DNA from: Aeromicrobium choanae
GTDB taxonomy: Bacteria; Actinomycetota; Actinomycetes; Propionibacteriales; Nocardioidaceae
DNA: 64,000 nucleotides
Assembly (NCBI RefSeq): GCF_900167475.1
Contig: NZ_LT796768.1
Coordinates: 1-64,000 of the forward strand
Direction: 5' to 3'
This document shows, one piece after another, positions 6,809 through 15,401 of the stretch. Below the pieces are notes generated by a model. The model was given only the letters and a program-made list of their open reading frames with translations, was not told the DNA's origin and ran no database searches. Within the stretch, counting starts at the first letter, position 1; every line of letters begins with the position of its first letter. The translations under genes and the position numbers were made by a program.

Positions 6809-8068
6809 GAGAACCTGCGCGACGGCGTGGATCACGAGTCCGGCGAGGCCGCCGACGACCGTGCCGTTGATGCGGATGAACTGCAGATCGCGGCCCACGT
6901 GCAGCTCGATGCGCTCTGCGGTCTCCTGCCCGTCCCAGCGCTCGACGGTCGCGGAGATGACCGTGGCGATCTCGCCGCCGTAGTGCTCCACCACGTACGC
7001 GGCGGCGTCGCCGGCCCAGCCGTCGATCCGGGCCGCGAGCACCGGGTCGGACTGGAGCCGCTCCCCCAACCGCTCGATCTCCTCCAGGACGCGGCGTCGC
7101 AGCACGCCGTCCTCGGCGGCGAGGGCGTCGAGCAGGCCTCGGCGGAACGAGTCCCACAGCTTCACGGCCGTCGTGGCCGCCTTCGTCTGCGTGAGGAGGC
7201 GCTCCTTGAGTCGCTCGGCACGCGCCATCGCCTCGGGATCGTGCTGCAGGTCGTCCGCCAGCTCGACGAGCCAGTGGTCCAGCGCCGCCCGGGCGTCGTG
7301 CTGCGGGTCGTCACGGATGTCCGCGACCCAGGTCAGCACCTCGCGGAACAGGCGCTCGGCGATCAGCGTGTTGGCCCACCGGGGCGCCCAGTCGGGGGCG
7401 CGAGCGACGATCAGGTCGGTGATGCGGTGGGGATGGCGCTCCAGCCAGCCGTGCAGCTCGTCCAGGCCGAGATCGACGAGGCCGGTGTGGGCGCCCTCGT
7501 CGAGGATCTCCCCCAGCAGCTGGCCGATTGCCGGGCTCAGCGGCTCCTCGAGCATGCGCGGCACGATCAGCTCGGTCACGACCGCCTGCACGTCCTCCTC
7601 CTTGACCCGGCCGAGCAGGTCGGACGCCACGCGGGCGCCCTCGTCCACGAGTCGGTGGGCGCGTCCGGGCACCCCGATCCAGTGCCCCACGCGCTCGGCC
7701 GGGCCGGCTGCGGCGATGCGGTCGCGGATGACGTCCTCGCGCAGGAAGTTCTCGGCGACGAAGTCCTGCAGGCTCGCGGCCAGCTGGTCCTTCTTCTTGG
7801 GGATGAGCGCCGTGTGCGGGATCGGCACGCCCAGCGGGTGACGGAAGAGCGCCGTGACGGCGAACCAGTCGGCGATCGCGCCCACCATGGCCGCCTCGGA
7901 GGCCGCGTTCACGTAGCCCCAGGCGCCGTCGCGGCCGTGCGTCAGCACGAACACGATCGCCGCGAGCACGAGCAGCGACGTGGCGAGCGTCCGCATCCGC
8001 CGCAGCCCGGCGCGCCGCGCCTCGTCATCACCCGAGATCGGCAGCACCGGGCTCATCAGATCCGTCAT
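6806..8068 (-). CDS. DUF445 family membrane protein
   Basis: 420 residues. A single N-terminal hydrophobic segment (TLATSLLVLAAIVFVLTHG, about 27-45) is followed by the family signature AASEAAMVGAIADWFAVTALF and RHPLGVPIPHTALIP, a long helical cytoplasmic region, and a C-terminal hydrophobic segment (VVGGLAGLVIHAVAQVL). DUF445 proteins are inner-membrane proteins of unknown function. ATG 8068 has TAGGGT 6 nt upstream (complement of 8075-8080) and no Shine-Dalgarno, consistent with a leaderless mRNA. It is divergent from the DUF937 gene. Confidence 0.92.
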   Translation of the reverse strand: MTDLMSPVLPISGDDEARRAGLRRMRTLATSLLVLAAIVFVLTHGRDGAWGYVNAASEAAMVGAIADWFAVTALFRHPLGVPIPHTALIPKKKDQLAASLQDFVAENFLREDVIRDRIAAAGPAERVGHWIGVPGRAHRLVDEGARVASDLLGRVKEEDVQAVVTELIVPRMLEEPLSPAIGQLLGEILDEGAHTGLVDLGLDELHGWLERHPHRITDLIVARAPDWAPRWANTLIAERLFREVLTWVADIRDDPQHDARAALDHWLVELADDLQHDPEAMARAERLKERLLTQTKAATTAVKLWDSFRRGLLDALAAEDGVLRRRVLEEIERLGERLQSDPVLAARIDGWAGDAAAYVVEHYGGEIATVISATVERWDGQETAERIELHVGRDLQFIRINGTVVGGLAGLVIHAVAQVL

Positions 8069-8150
8069 GTCGCCACCCTAGGCAGGATCGCGCCCGGCGA
8101 TACGATCGGAGCGCCGGTCCGACGGCGGGCCGCACGACGAAGGAGTCGCC

Positions 8151-8690
8151 ATGGCCGGTCTCGACGAATTGCGCACGCTCATCCCCGTGGACCAGATCGC
8201 CGAGCGCCTCGGCGTCGACAGGGCCACCGCCCAGCAGGGCATCGACGCGGCGCTCCCCGCGCTGCTCGGCGGACTCGACGCGAACGCCAAGGACCCCGCC
8301 GGAGCCGCCTCGCTGGGCGGCGCGATCGCCACGAAGGACACCGCCCTCATCGACGGTGGCGTCGACGTGGGCGCCATCGACACCGACGACGGCGAGAAGA
8401 TCGTCAAGAACGTCTTCGGCGACAGGACCGACGACGTCGCCCAGGCACTCGGGGCGACGAGCGGGCCCCAGGACGCGGGCCTCGTGAAGAAGCTGCTGCC
8501 GATCCTCGCGCCCATCGTCATGGCCTACCTGGCCAAGCGGGTCACCGGCGGCGACCAGAAGGGCTCGGCCGGCGGTGGGATCGAGGACCTGCTCGGAGGC
8601 CTCCTCGGCGGTGGCTCCGGCTCCTCCGGCGGCCTCGAGGGCGCCCTCGGCGGCCTCCTCGGTGGGCTGCTCGGCGGCGGCAAGCGCTGA
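8151..8690 (+). CDS. DUF937 family protein
   Basis: 179 residues. The N-terminal helical region (DELRTLIPVDQIAERLGVDRATAQQGIDAALPALLGGL) is typical of DUF937, and the C-terminus is a Gly/Leu-rich repeat tail (DLLGGLLGGGSG...GLLGGLLGGGKR). No signal peptide. Function unknown; homologues are small proteins in many actinobacteria and proteobacteria. A clear AAGGAG precedes the ATG, with a TACGAT -10-like hexamer at 8101-8106, so this gene has a normal leader, unlike its neighbours. The zinc-peptidase gene follows 19 bp later but has its own -10. Confidence 0.9.
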   Translation: MAGLDELRTLIPVDQIAERLGVDRATAQQGIDAALPALLGGLDANAKDPAGAASLGGAIATKDTALIDGGVDVGAIDTDDGEKIVKNVFGDRTDDVAQALGATSGPQDAGLVKKLLPILAPIVMAYLAKRVTGGDQKGSAGGGIEDLLGGLLGGGSGSSGGLEGALGGLLGGLLGGGKR

Positions 8691-8709
8691 GGGTCCCTAG
8701 AATCTGGCC

Positions 8710-9609
8710 ATGACGTTCAACGAGGGTGCGAACCTCGACACCAGCCAGGTCACCGGCGGAGGCAAGGGCGGCGCCATCGTCGGCGGCGGCATCGGTGGCC
8801 TGCTGCTGATGCTCCTGGTGGCGTTCCTCGGCGGCAACCCGCTCGATGGCGGCACGTCGTCCGGATTCGACGTCAACCAGGTCCTCACCGGCGGCAGCGA
8901 GTCGTCCTCGATCGACGTCAGCGAGTGCAAGACCGGCGCCGACGCCAACGAGAACGACGTCTGCCGCATCATCGGCACCGTCAACAGCGCGCAGGACTAC
9001 TGGACCGACGCGCTCCCGGCCGACATCAACCGCCAGTACCGCGAGGCCCAGACGGTGATCTACTCCGGCGCCACCCAGTCGCCGTGCGGCACAGCCTCCA
9101 ACCAGACCGGCCCGTTCTACTGCCCGTCCGACGAGCGCGTCTACATCGACGCGTCCTTCTTCGACCAGCTCAGCAGCCAGTTCGGCGCCGACGGCGGCAA
9201 CCTCGCCCAGATGTACGTCGTGGCGCACGAGTACGGCCACCATGTGCAGAACATCCTCGGCATCCTCGCCAAGGGCCAGGACGGCCAGACCGGCCCGCGC
9301 AGCGGTGGCGTGCGGATCGAGCTGATGGCCGACTGCTTCGCCGGCGTCTGGGCGAACCACGCCGCCTCCACGCAGGACGCCCAGGGCAACACGCTCATCA
9401 AGCCGCTCACGCAGGCCGACATCGACTCGGCGCTGTCGGCGGCCGCGGCCGTGGGCGACGACCACATCCAGGAGGAGCTCGGCGGCGGCCGGGTCAACCA
9501 GGACACGTGGACGCACGGCTCGAGCGAGTCGCGCCAGCGCTGGTTCCAGACGGGCTACGAGTCGGGCAACCTGAACTCGTGCGACACCTTCTCGACGAAC
9601 GACCTGTGA
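8710..9609 (+). CDS. Neutral zinc metallopeptidase (YpfJ/PF04228 type)
   Basis: 299 residues. A short cytoplasmic N-terminus, one membrane anchor (GGAIVGGGIGGLLLMLLVAFLGG, about 20-42), then an extracytoplasmic catalytic domain with the zinc-binding motif HEYGHH (about 177-182) and a downstream ELMADCFAG that supplies the third ligand. Cys pairs in the domain suggest disulfides outside the membrane. Members are putative membrane-anchored neutral proteases without known substrates. TAGAAT at 8698-8703 lies 6 nt before the ATG, implying leaderless translation. The CPBP protease gene follows 4 bp later. Confidence 0.92.
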   Translation: MTFNEGANLDTSQVTGGGKGGAIVGGGIGGLLLMLLVAFLGGNPLDGGTSSGFDVNQVLTGGSESSSIDVSECKTGADANENDVCRIIGTVNSAQDYWTDALPADINRQYREAQTVIYSGATQSPCGTASNQTGPFYCPSDERVYIDASFFDQLSSQFGADGGNLAQMYVVAHEYGHHVQNILGILAKGQDGQTGPRSGGVRIELMADCFAGVWANHAASTQDAQGNTLIKPLTQADIDSALSAAAAVGDDHIQEELGGGRVNQDTWTHGSSESRQRWFQTGYESGNLNSCDTFSTNDL

Positions 9610-9613
9610 CCGC

Positions 9614-10354
9614 GTGACCCGGCGCCTGCGCGCCGAGGTCTGGATCGTCCTCGGCCTCTCCCTGGGCCAGTCGGCCGTCTACTCGGTCGTCAGTCTCGCG
9701 CGCAAGCTCAGCGAGGGCTCGCTGCGCGACTCCACGGCCACCCTCAACCCGTCCCGTGACACCGTGCCATGGCTCGACCTGACCTACCAGCTGCTGTCGA
9801 TCGGCTTCGCCCTGGTCCCCGTCGCGCTCGCGCTGTACCTGTTGAGCCTCGACGACGCTCCCCCGGTGCTGCGGCGCCTCGGCCTCGACGGCAGCCGGCC
9901 CTGGCGTGACCTCGCGTTCGGTGCGGGCCTCGCCGCGGTGATCGGCATCCCGGGGCTCGGCGTCTACTTCGGGGGCCGCGCGCTGGGGGTCACGGCGAAC
10001 ATCGTCACGAGCCCCGAGCAACTCTACTGGTGGTCGGTCACGATCCTGGTCCTCTCGGCGCTGCAGAACGCGCTGCTCGAGGAGGTCATCGTCGTCGGCT
10101 ACCTGATGACCCGCCTCAAGCAGTTCGGCTGGGGCCTGCCCGCGATCATCGCCACGTCGGCCCTGCTGCGGGGCAGCTACCACCTCTACCAGGGCTTCGG
10201 GCAGTTCGTCGGCAACGCCGCGATGGGCGTCGTGTTCGCCTGGTGGTTCCACCGCACCGGCCGGGTGATGCCCCTGGTCATCGCCCACACGATCCTCGAC
10301 GTCGTCGCCTTCGTCGGGTACGCCCTCTTCGCCGACGCCATCGGGCTCCGGTGA
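9614..10354 (+). CDS. CPBP family intramembrane glutamic-type protease
   Basis: 246 residues with about six to seven membrane segments. The CPBP core is visible: the EE motif in NALLEEVIVVGYL (about 155-167), an H near GSYHLYQG, and the C-terminal HTILDVV. The usual EExxxR arginine is absent (EEVIVVG), a variant seen in other actinobacterial members. The family includes CAAX prenyl endopeptidase-like and bacteriocin-immunity proteins; the substrate is unknown. GTG start 9614 is 4 bp after the zinc-peptidase stop, so the two membrane proteases are co-transcribed. Confidence 0.9.
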   Translation: MTRRLRAEVWIVLGLSLGQSAVYSVVSLARKLSEGSLRDSTATLNPSRDTVPWLDLTYQLLSIGFALVPVALALYLLSLDDAPPVLRRLGLDGSRPWRDLAFGAGLAAVIGIPGLGVYFGGRALGVTANIVTSPEQLYWWSVTILVLSALQNALLEEVIVVGYLMTRLKQFGWGLPAIIATSALLRGSYHLYQGFGQFVGNAAMGVVFAWWFHRTGRVMPLVIAHTILDVVAFVGYALFADAIGLR

Positions 10355-10356
10355 GA

Positions 10357-13300
10357 ATGGGAGCGATGAAGCTCGAGTTCGATCCCGCCCTCCCGATCGC
10401 CGCACGGCACGACGAGATCCGCGACGCCCTGCGCGACCACCAGGTCGTCGTGATCGCCGGCGAGACCGGATCGGGCAAGACGACGCAGCTGCCGAAGATC
10501 GCCGCCGAGCTCGGCCGGACGAAGATCGCCCACACCCAGCCGCGCCGGATAGCCGCGCGGTCGGTCGCCGCGCGCATCGCGCAGGAGTGCGACGTCGAGC
10601 TGGGCGCCGAGGTCGGCTACGCCGTGCGCTTCGACGACAGGTCGGGAGCCGACACCGTGATCCGGCTCGTCACCGACGGCCTGCTGCTCACCGAGCTCCA
10701 GCACGACCGGCGGCTCGAGCGCTACGACACGATCATCATCGACGAGGCCCACGAGCGGTCGCTGTCGATCGACTTCCTGCTGGGCTACCTGCGCGAGCTG
10801 CTGCCGCGCCGTCCCGACCTCAAGGTCATCGTCACCTCCGCGACGATCGACGTGGACCGCTTCGCCAACCTCTTCGCCACGCCCGAGCGCCCCGTGCCGA
10901 TCATCGAGGTCAGCGGGCGCACCTACCCGGTCGAGGTCCGCTACCGCCCGCTCGACCGCGACGACGACGTGATCGACGGGATCGTCAGCGCCGTCCGCGA
11001 GCTGCCTCGCGAGGGCGACGTCCTGGTCTTCCTCCCCGGCGAGCGCGACATCCGCGACACCGCTGAGGTGCTCGAGGGCCAGTCGCTCGGCGACGTCGTG
11101 CCGCTCTACGGCCGCCTCGCCGCGCACGAGCAGCAGCGCGTGTTCCAGACCGGCTCGCGCCGTCGCATCGTGCTCGCCACCAACGTCGCGGAGACCTCGA
11201 TCACCGTGCCGGGCATCCGCTACGTCGTCGATCCCGGGCTGGCCCGCATCTCGCGGTTCAGCGCCCGGCTGAAGGTGCAGCGCCTGCCCATCGAGCGCAT
11301 CTCGCAGGCCAGCGCCGCCCAGCGCGCCGGCCGGTGCGGGCGAGTCGCCGACGGCATCTGCATCCGGCTCTACGACGAGGAGGACTTCGAGTCCCGCCCG
11401 GAGTTCACCGACCCCGAGATCCAGCGCACCAACCTCGCCAGCGTCATCCTGCAGATGGCCGCGCTCGACCTGGGTGACATCCGCGACTTCGGGTTCCTCG
11501 ACTCCCCCGACCACCGCGCCGTCGCGGACGGGCTCGCGCTCCTGCGCGAGCTGGACGCCCTGGCGCCACGCCTCGACGGCACCGACCGGCTCACGAAGAT
11601 CGGCCGCACGATGTCGCGGCTCCCCCTCGACCCGCGCCACGCCCGCATGGTGCTGGCCGCCGACCGCCTCGGCGTCCTGCCCGAAGTCCTGGTGATCGTG
11701 GCCGGCCTCTCCATCCAGGACGTCCGCGAGCGACCGCTGGACAAGCAGCAGGCCGCCGACATCCAGCACGCCCGCTTCACCCAGCCCGACTCGGACTTCC
11801 TCAGCCTGCTGAAGCTCTGGGACTACCTGCACGAGCGGCGCGACGATCTCTCGCACTCCAAGTTCCGGCGCATGTGCCACGACGAGTTCCTGCACTACCT
11901 GCGCGTGCGCGAGTGGGCCGACGTCAACTCCCAGCTGCGGCGCACGGCGCGCGAGCTCGGGCTCAAGCCCGGAAAGGTCCGCAAGGAGCCCGACGCCGAC
12001 GCGATCCACCGGGCCCTGCTGCACGGACTGCTGTCCCACGTCGGCCTGCGCGACGCCGAGACCCGCGACTACCTCGGCGCCCGTGGCGCCCGCTTCTCGA
12101 TCTTCCCGGGCTCGGGCCTGGCCAGGAAGCCGCCACGGTGGCTGATGGCCGGCGAGCTGGTCGAGACCTCGCGCCTGTTCGCCCGCGACAACGCCCGCAT
12201 CGATCCGGCGTGGGTCGAGCAGGCCGCCGGGCACCTGCTGAAGCATCAGTACTCCGAGCCGCGGTGGTCGGCGCGGCGCGGTGCAGCCGTGGCCACGCAG
12301 CGCTCGACGCTTTACGGCCTGCCGGTGGTCGTGGACCGCACGGTCATGCTCGCCCAGCACGACGCCCCGCTGGCCCGGGAGCTGTTCATCCGCCACGCGC
12401 TGGTGGGCGGCGACTGGCGCACCCACCACCGCTTCTGGCAGCGCAACCAGGACCGCCTCGCGAAGATCGAGGAGCTGGAGGAGCGCGTCCGCACCCGTGG
12501 CATCCGCGTGGAGGACGAGTCCCTCGTGGACTTCTATGACGCACGGATCCCCGCCGACGTCGTCTCGGTGCGGCACTTCGACGCCTGGTGGAAGAAGCAG
12601 CCGGACAAGCGGATCCTCGACTTCACCGACGACCTCTTCCGCGCCGACGTGGACGCCGACGCCTTCCCGACCTCGTGGACCTCGCAGAGCGAGGACTTCG
12701 ACGCCGTCCTCGACGTCTCGTACCGGTTCGACCCGCAGGCCGCGGACGACGGCATCACGATCACGGTGCCCGTCGACGACCTGCTGACGATCGACGGCGC
12801 CGAGTTCGACTGGGGCGTCCCGGGCCGGCGGCTCGAGCTGGTCACCGAGCTGATCCGCGGGCTGCCCAAGTCCGAGCGGCGCCGGTTCGCCCCTGCCGCC
12901 CAGTCGGCCGAGCGGGTGCTGCCCACGCTCGACACGTCACGCGACCTGCACACCGAGCTCGGACGGGCCCTCGAGGTCGATCCCTCGCTGATCGACCTGA
13001 CGGCGCTGCCGGCGCACCTGCGGCCCACGTTCCGGGTCGTCGACGGGACGAAGGAGCTGGCGGCGGGCAAGGACCTCGACGGCCTCCGTCGCGAGCTCGA
13101 GCCGCGGCTGCGTCGCGACCTGCAGCAGCGCGCCCGCCAGGAGGAGCGCACCGGCATCAAGGACTGGGACTTCCGCACGCTCGAGCCGAGCATCACCGCC
13201 GGCCAGGTGACGGGCTTCCCGGCCATCGTCGACGAGGGCTCCAGCGTGGCGCTGCGCGTGCTGCGCACGAAGACGGAGCAGCGGGTCGCCACGATCCGGG

Positions 13301-13956
13301 GCACCGCACGGCTCATCGCGCTGTCCACCGGCTCGCCCGTGGGGACGGTCGGGCGCACGCTGTCGCTGCAGGACAAGCTGCTGCTGGCCACGTCGCCCCA
13401 GGGGGACGCCGCGGCGGTCATCGAGGAGTCGTGGCTGACCGCCCTGGACCACCTCGTCGTGCAGCACGGAGGTCCCGTTCGCGACGAGGAGGCCTACCGG
13501 CGCCTTCGCGACCTCGTGCGTGCCGACGCGGTGCCGCTCACGGAGCGCATCGTGCGTCAGGTGATCGGAGCGCTCCAGGCGCTCGGCGACCTCGATCCCG
13601 GCACGGACGAGGCCGGCGAGGACGTGCGCGTGCAGCTCTCGTGGCTCGTCCACCCGGGGTTCATCCGCGACATGGGCGCCGAGCAGGTCGGGCGCCTCGC
13701 GGTCTACCTGAGGGCGGCGGCGAAGCGGCTGACCTCGACCAAGGACCCGGCTCCCGTCTGGGAGCTCGAGGCCCGGTTCCACGAGCAGACGCGGGACCTG
13801 CGCCCGTGGCAGCGGCTGGCGCCGCCCGTGCAGCGGGTGCGGTGGATGCTCGAGGAGCTGCGCGTGAGCATCTTCGCTCAGGAGCTGCGCGCCGTCGGGC
13901 CGATCTCGGCCCAACGGGTCGCGAAGGCGCTGGACGCGCTCGCGTCGCAGCTCTGA
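10357..13956 (+). CDS. hrpA: ATP-dependent RNA helicase HrpA
   Basis: 1199 residues, near the usual length of about 1300. Seen: Walker A GETGSGKTTQLPK (about 33-45), TQPRRIAARSVAARIA, the DEAH box IIIDEAHERS, SATID, then helicase motifs TNVAETSITVPG and QRAGRCGR, an HA2 region, an OB-like segment and the long C-terminal DUF3418 extension typical of HrpA. It unwinds RNA; in E. coli it is involved in mRNA processing and ribosome rescue. ATG 10357 and ATG 10366 are both possible; neither has an ideal Shine-Dalgarno and the gene is probably coupled to the upstream CPBP gene (2-bp gap). Confidence 0.96.
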   Translation: MGAMKLEFDPALPIAARHDEIRDALRDHQVVVIAGETGSGKTTQLPKIAAELGRTKIAHTQPRRIAARSVAARIAQECDVELGAEVGYAVRFDDRSGADTVIRLVTDGLLLTELQHDRRLERYDTIIIDEAHERSLSIDFLLGYLRELLPRRPDLKVIVTSATIDVDRFANLFATPERPVPIIEVSGRTYPVEVRYRPLDRDDDVIDGIVSAVRELPREGDVLVFLPGERDIRDTAEVLEGQSLGDVVPLYGRLAAHEQQRVFQTGSRRRIVLATNVAETSITVPGIRYVVDPGLARISRFSARLKVQRLPIERISQASAAQRAGRCGRVADGICIRLYDEEDFESRPEFTDPEIQRTNLASVILQMAALDLGDIRDFGFLDSPDHRAVADGLALLRELDALAPRLDGTDRLTKIGRTMSRLPLDPRHARMVLAADRLGVLPEVLVIVAGLSIQDVRERPLDKQQAADIQHARFTQPDSDFLSLLKLWDYLHERRDDLSHSKFRRMCHDEFLHYLRVREWADVNSQLRRTARELGLKPGKVRKEPDADAIHRALLHGLLSHVGLRDAETRDYLGARGARFSIFPGSGLARKPPRWLMAGELVETSRLFARDNARIDPAWVEQAAGHLLKHQYSEPRWSARRGAAVATQRSTLYGLPVVVDRTVMLAQHDAPLARELFIRHALVGGDWRTHHRFWQRNQDRLAKIEELEERVRTRGIRVEDESLVDFYDARIPADVVSVRHFDAWWKKQPDKRILDFTDDLFRADVDADAFPTSWTSQSEDFDAVLDVSYRFDPQAADDGITITVPVDDLLTIDGAEFDWGVPGRRLELVTELIRGLPKSERRRFAPAAQSAERVLPTLDTSRDLHTELGRALEVDPSLIDLTALPAHLRPTFRVVDGTKELAAGKDLDGLRRELEPRLRRDLQQRARQEERTGIKDWDFRTLEPSITAGQVTGFPAIVDEGSSVALRVLRTKTEQRVATIRGTARLIALSTGSPVGTVGRTLSLQDKLLLATSPQGDAAAVIEESWLTALDHLVVQHGGPVRDEEAYRRLRDLVRADAVPLTERIVRQVIGALQALGDLDPGTDEAGEDVRVQLSWLVHPGFIRDMGAEQVGRLAVYLRAAAKRLTSTKDPAPVWELEARFHEQTRDLRPWQRLAPPVQRVRWMLEELRVSIFAQELRAVGPISAQRVAKALDALASQL

Positions 13957-13969
13957 AGGGGTTGTCGGC

Positions 13970-14332
13970 TCAGCCGACGCCGAGCAGGTCGATCACGAAG
14001 ACCAGCGTGCGACCCGACAGGCGGTGTCCGCCGCCGGCGGGACCGTAGGCCAGCTCCGGCGGGGCGACGAGCTTGCGACGGCCGCCGACCTTCATGCCGG
14101 GGATGCCCTGCTGCCAGGCGCCGATCAGCTGCGGCAGCGGGAAGCGAGCCGACTGGCCGCGGTCCCAGGAGGAGTCGAACTGCTCGCCGGTCTCGAAGTC
14201 CACGCCCACGTAGTGGACGTCGACGACGCCGCCGTTGACGGCCTCATCGCCCTCACCGATGGTGATGTCCTCGATGACCAGATCGGTCGGGGCGGGGCCG
14301 GGGGTGAAATCGACTTCGGGCTTCTCACTCAT
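13970..14332 (-). CDS. FKBP-type peptidyl-prolyl cis-trans isomerase
   Basis: 120 residues with the compact FKBP fold: VDVHYVGVDFETGEQFDSSWDRGQ, FPLPQLIGAWQQGIPGMKVGGRRKLVAPPELAYG and the closing LVFVIDLLGV. The ATG at 14332 is preferred to ATGs at 14341 and 14353 because AAGGA lies about 8 nt upstream and the short form matches single-domain actinobacterial FKBPs. No signal peptide, so cytoplasmic. It catalyses proline isomerisation and is probably a folding helper. It converges with hrpA (13-bp gap) and diverges from the dehydrogenase with 19 bp between starts. Confidence 0.93.
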   Translation of the reverse strand: MSEKPEVDFTPGPAPTDLVIEDITIGEGDEAVNGGVVDVHYVGVDFETGEQFDSSWDRGQSARFPLPQLIGAWQQGIPGMKVGGRRKLVAPPELAYGPAGGGHRLSGRTLVFVIDLLGVG

Positions 14333-14351
14333 GTCTGCCATCCTTGCACGC

Positions 14352-15371
14352 ATGCGCGCGACAGTCCTTCACTCCCCCGGCGACATCCGACTCGACACCC
14401 TGCCCGATCCCGACGTCGAGGCCGACACCGACGCGATCGTCCGCGTCGTGGCCGCCTGCGTCTGCGGCAGCGACCTGTGGCCCTACCGCGGCCTCAACAA
14501 GCCCCAGACCGAGGCGCACCAGATCGGCCACGAGCAGGTCGGCATCGTGGAGCGCGTCGGCACGGACGTCTCGGGCATCTCGGTCGGCGACTTCGTGATC
14601 GCGCCCTTCATGTACAGCGACAACACGTGCGCGCACTGCCGCAACGGCGTGCAGACCTCGTGCGTCAACGGCGGCGGCTACGAGGGCTGCCAGGCCGAGC
14701 TCGTGCGCGTTCCCCAGGCCGACGGCACGCTGGTGGCCGTTCCCGGCGAGGTCGATGACGAGCTGCTTCCGCACCTGCTCGCCCTCACCGACGTGTTCCC
14801 CACGGGCCACCACGCGGCGTACAGCGCCGGCGTGACGGCCGGCTCCACGGTCGCGGTCGTCGGCGACGGCGCGGTGGGCCTGTCCGGCGTGCTCGCCGCC
14901 AAGCGGCTCGGCGCCGCCACCGTCGTGGCGATGTCGCGGCACGCCGACCGCCAGGAACTGGCCCGCCAGTTCGGTGCCGACCACATCGTCGAGACGCGCG
15001 GCAAGGAGGGCGCTGCCGAGGTGCGAGAGATCCTCGGCGGCATCGGCGCCGACGCGGTGCTCGAGTGCGTGGGCACCGGCGAGTCGATGAAGCAGGCGTT
15101 CCTGTCCCTGCGTCCCGGCGGCACCGTCGGCTACGTCGGCGTGCCGCACGGCGTCGAGCTGAACGTCCCGGCGATGTTCGGTCGCAACCAGGCGCTCGCC
15201 GGTGGCGTGGCTCCCGTCCGCCGCTACCTCGACGAGCTGGTCCCCGATGTGCTGTCGGGTGCGCTGCAGCCCGGTGCCGTCTTCGACCAGACGTTCGCGC
15301 TGGACCAGGTGTCCGACGCCTACCGGGCGATGGACGAGCGAACCGCGATCAAGGCGCTGCTGCGTCCCTGA
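14352..15371 (+). CDS. Zinc-dependent alcohol dehydrogenase family protein
   Basis: 339 residues of the medium-chain dehydrogenase/reductase superfamily. Seen: catalytic-zinc region CVCGSDLWPY (about 37-46), GHEQVGIVERVG with its His/Glu ligands, a Cys cluster CAHCRNGVQTSC of the structural zinc site, and the Rossmann motif VVGDGAVGLSGVLAAKRLGA (about 173-192). ATG 14352 fits the family start MRATVL. The substrate is unknown; homologues are annotated as threonine or alcohol dehydrogenases. It is a single gene, convergent with the acyl-CoA dehydrogenase operon (30 bp). Confidence 0.92.
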   Translation: MRATVLHSPGDIRLDTLPDPDVEADTDAIVRVVAACVCGSDLWPYRGLNKPQTEAHQIGHEQVGIVERVGTDVSGISVGDFVIAPFMYSDNTCAHCRNGVQTSCVNGGGYEGCQAELVRVPQADGTLVAVPGEVDDELLPHLLALTDVFPTGHHAAYSAGVTAGSTVAVVGDGAVGLSGVLAAKRLGAATVVAMSRHADRQELARQFGADHIVETRGKEGAAEVREILGGIGADAVLECVGTGESMKQAFLSLRPGGTVGYVGVPHGVELNVPAMFGRNQALAGGVAPVRRYLDELVPDVLSGALQPGAVFDQTFALDQVSDAYRAMDERTAIKALLRP

Positions 15372-15401
15372 TCGCGGCCCACCGCCTTCAGATCTCGGGG
15401 C

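Noticed and set aside
10186..12576. 796-residue minus-strand ORF
   Set aside because: Antisense to hrpA; composition is the Val/Ala/Arg-rich text typical of high-GC shadow frames.
12534..13914. Overlapping minus-strand ORFs in the 3' part of hrpA
   Set aside because: Antisense shadows without motifs, inside the conserved HrpA C-terminal extension.
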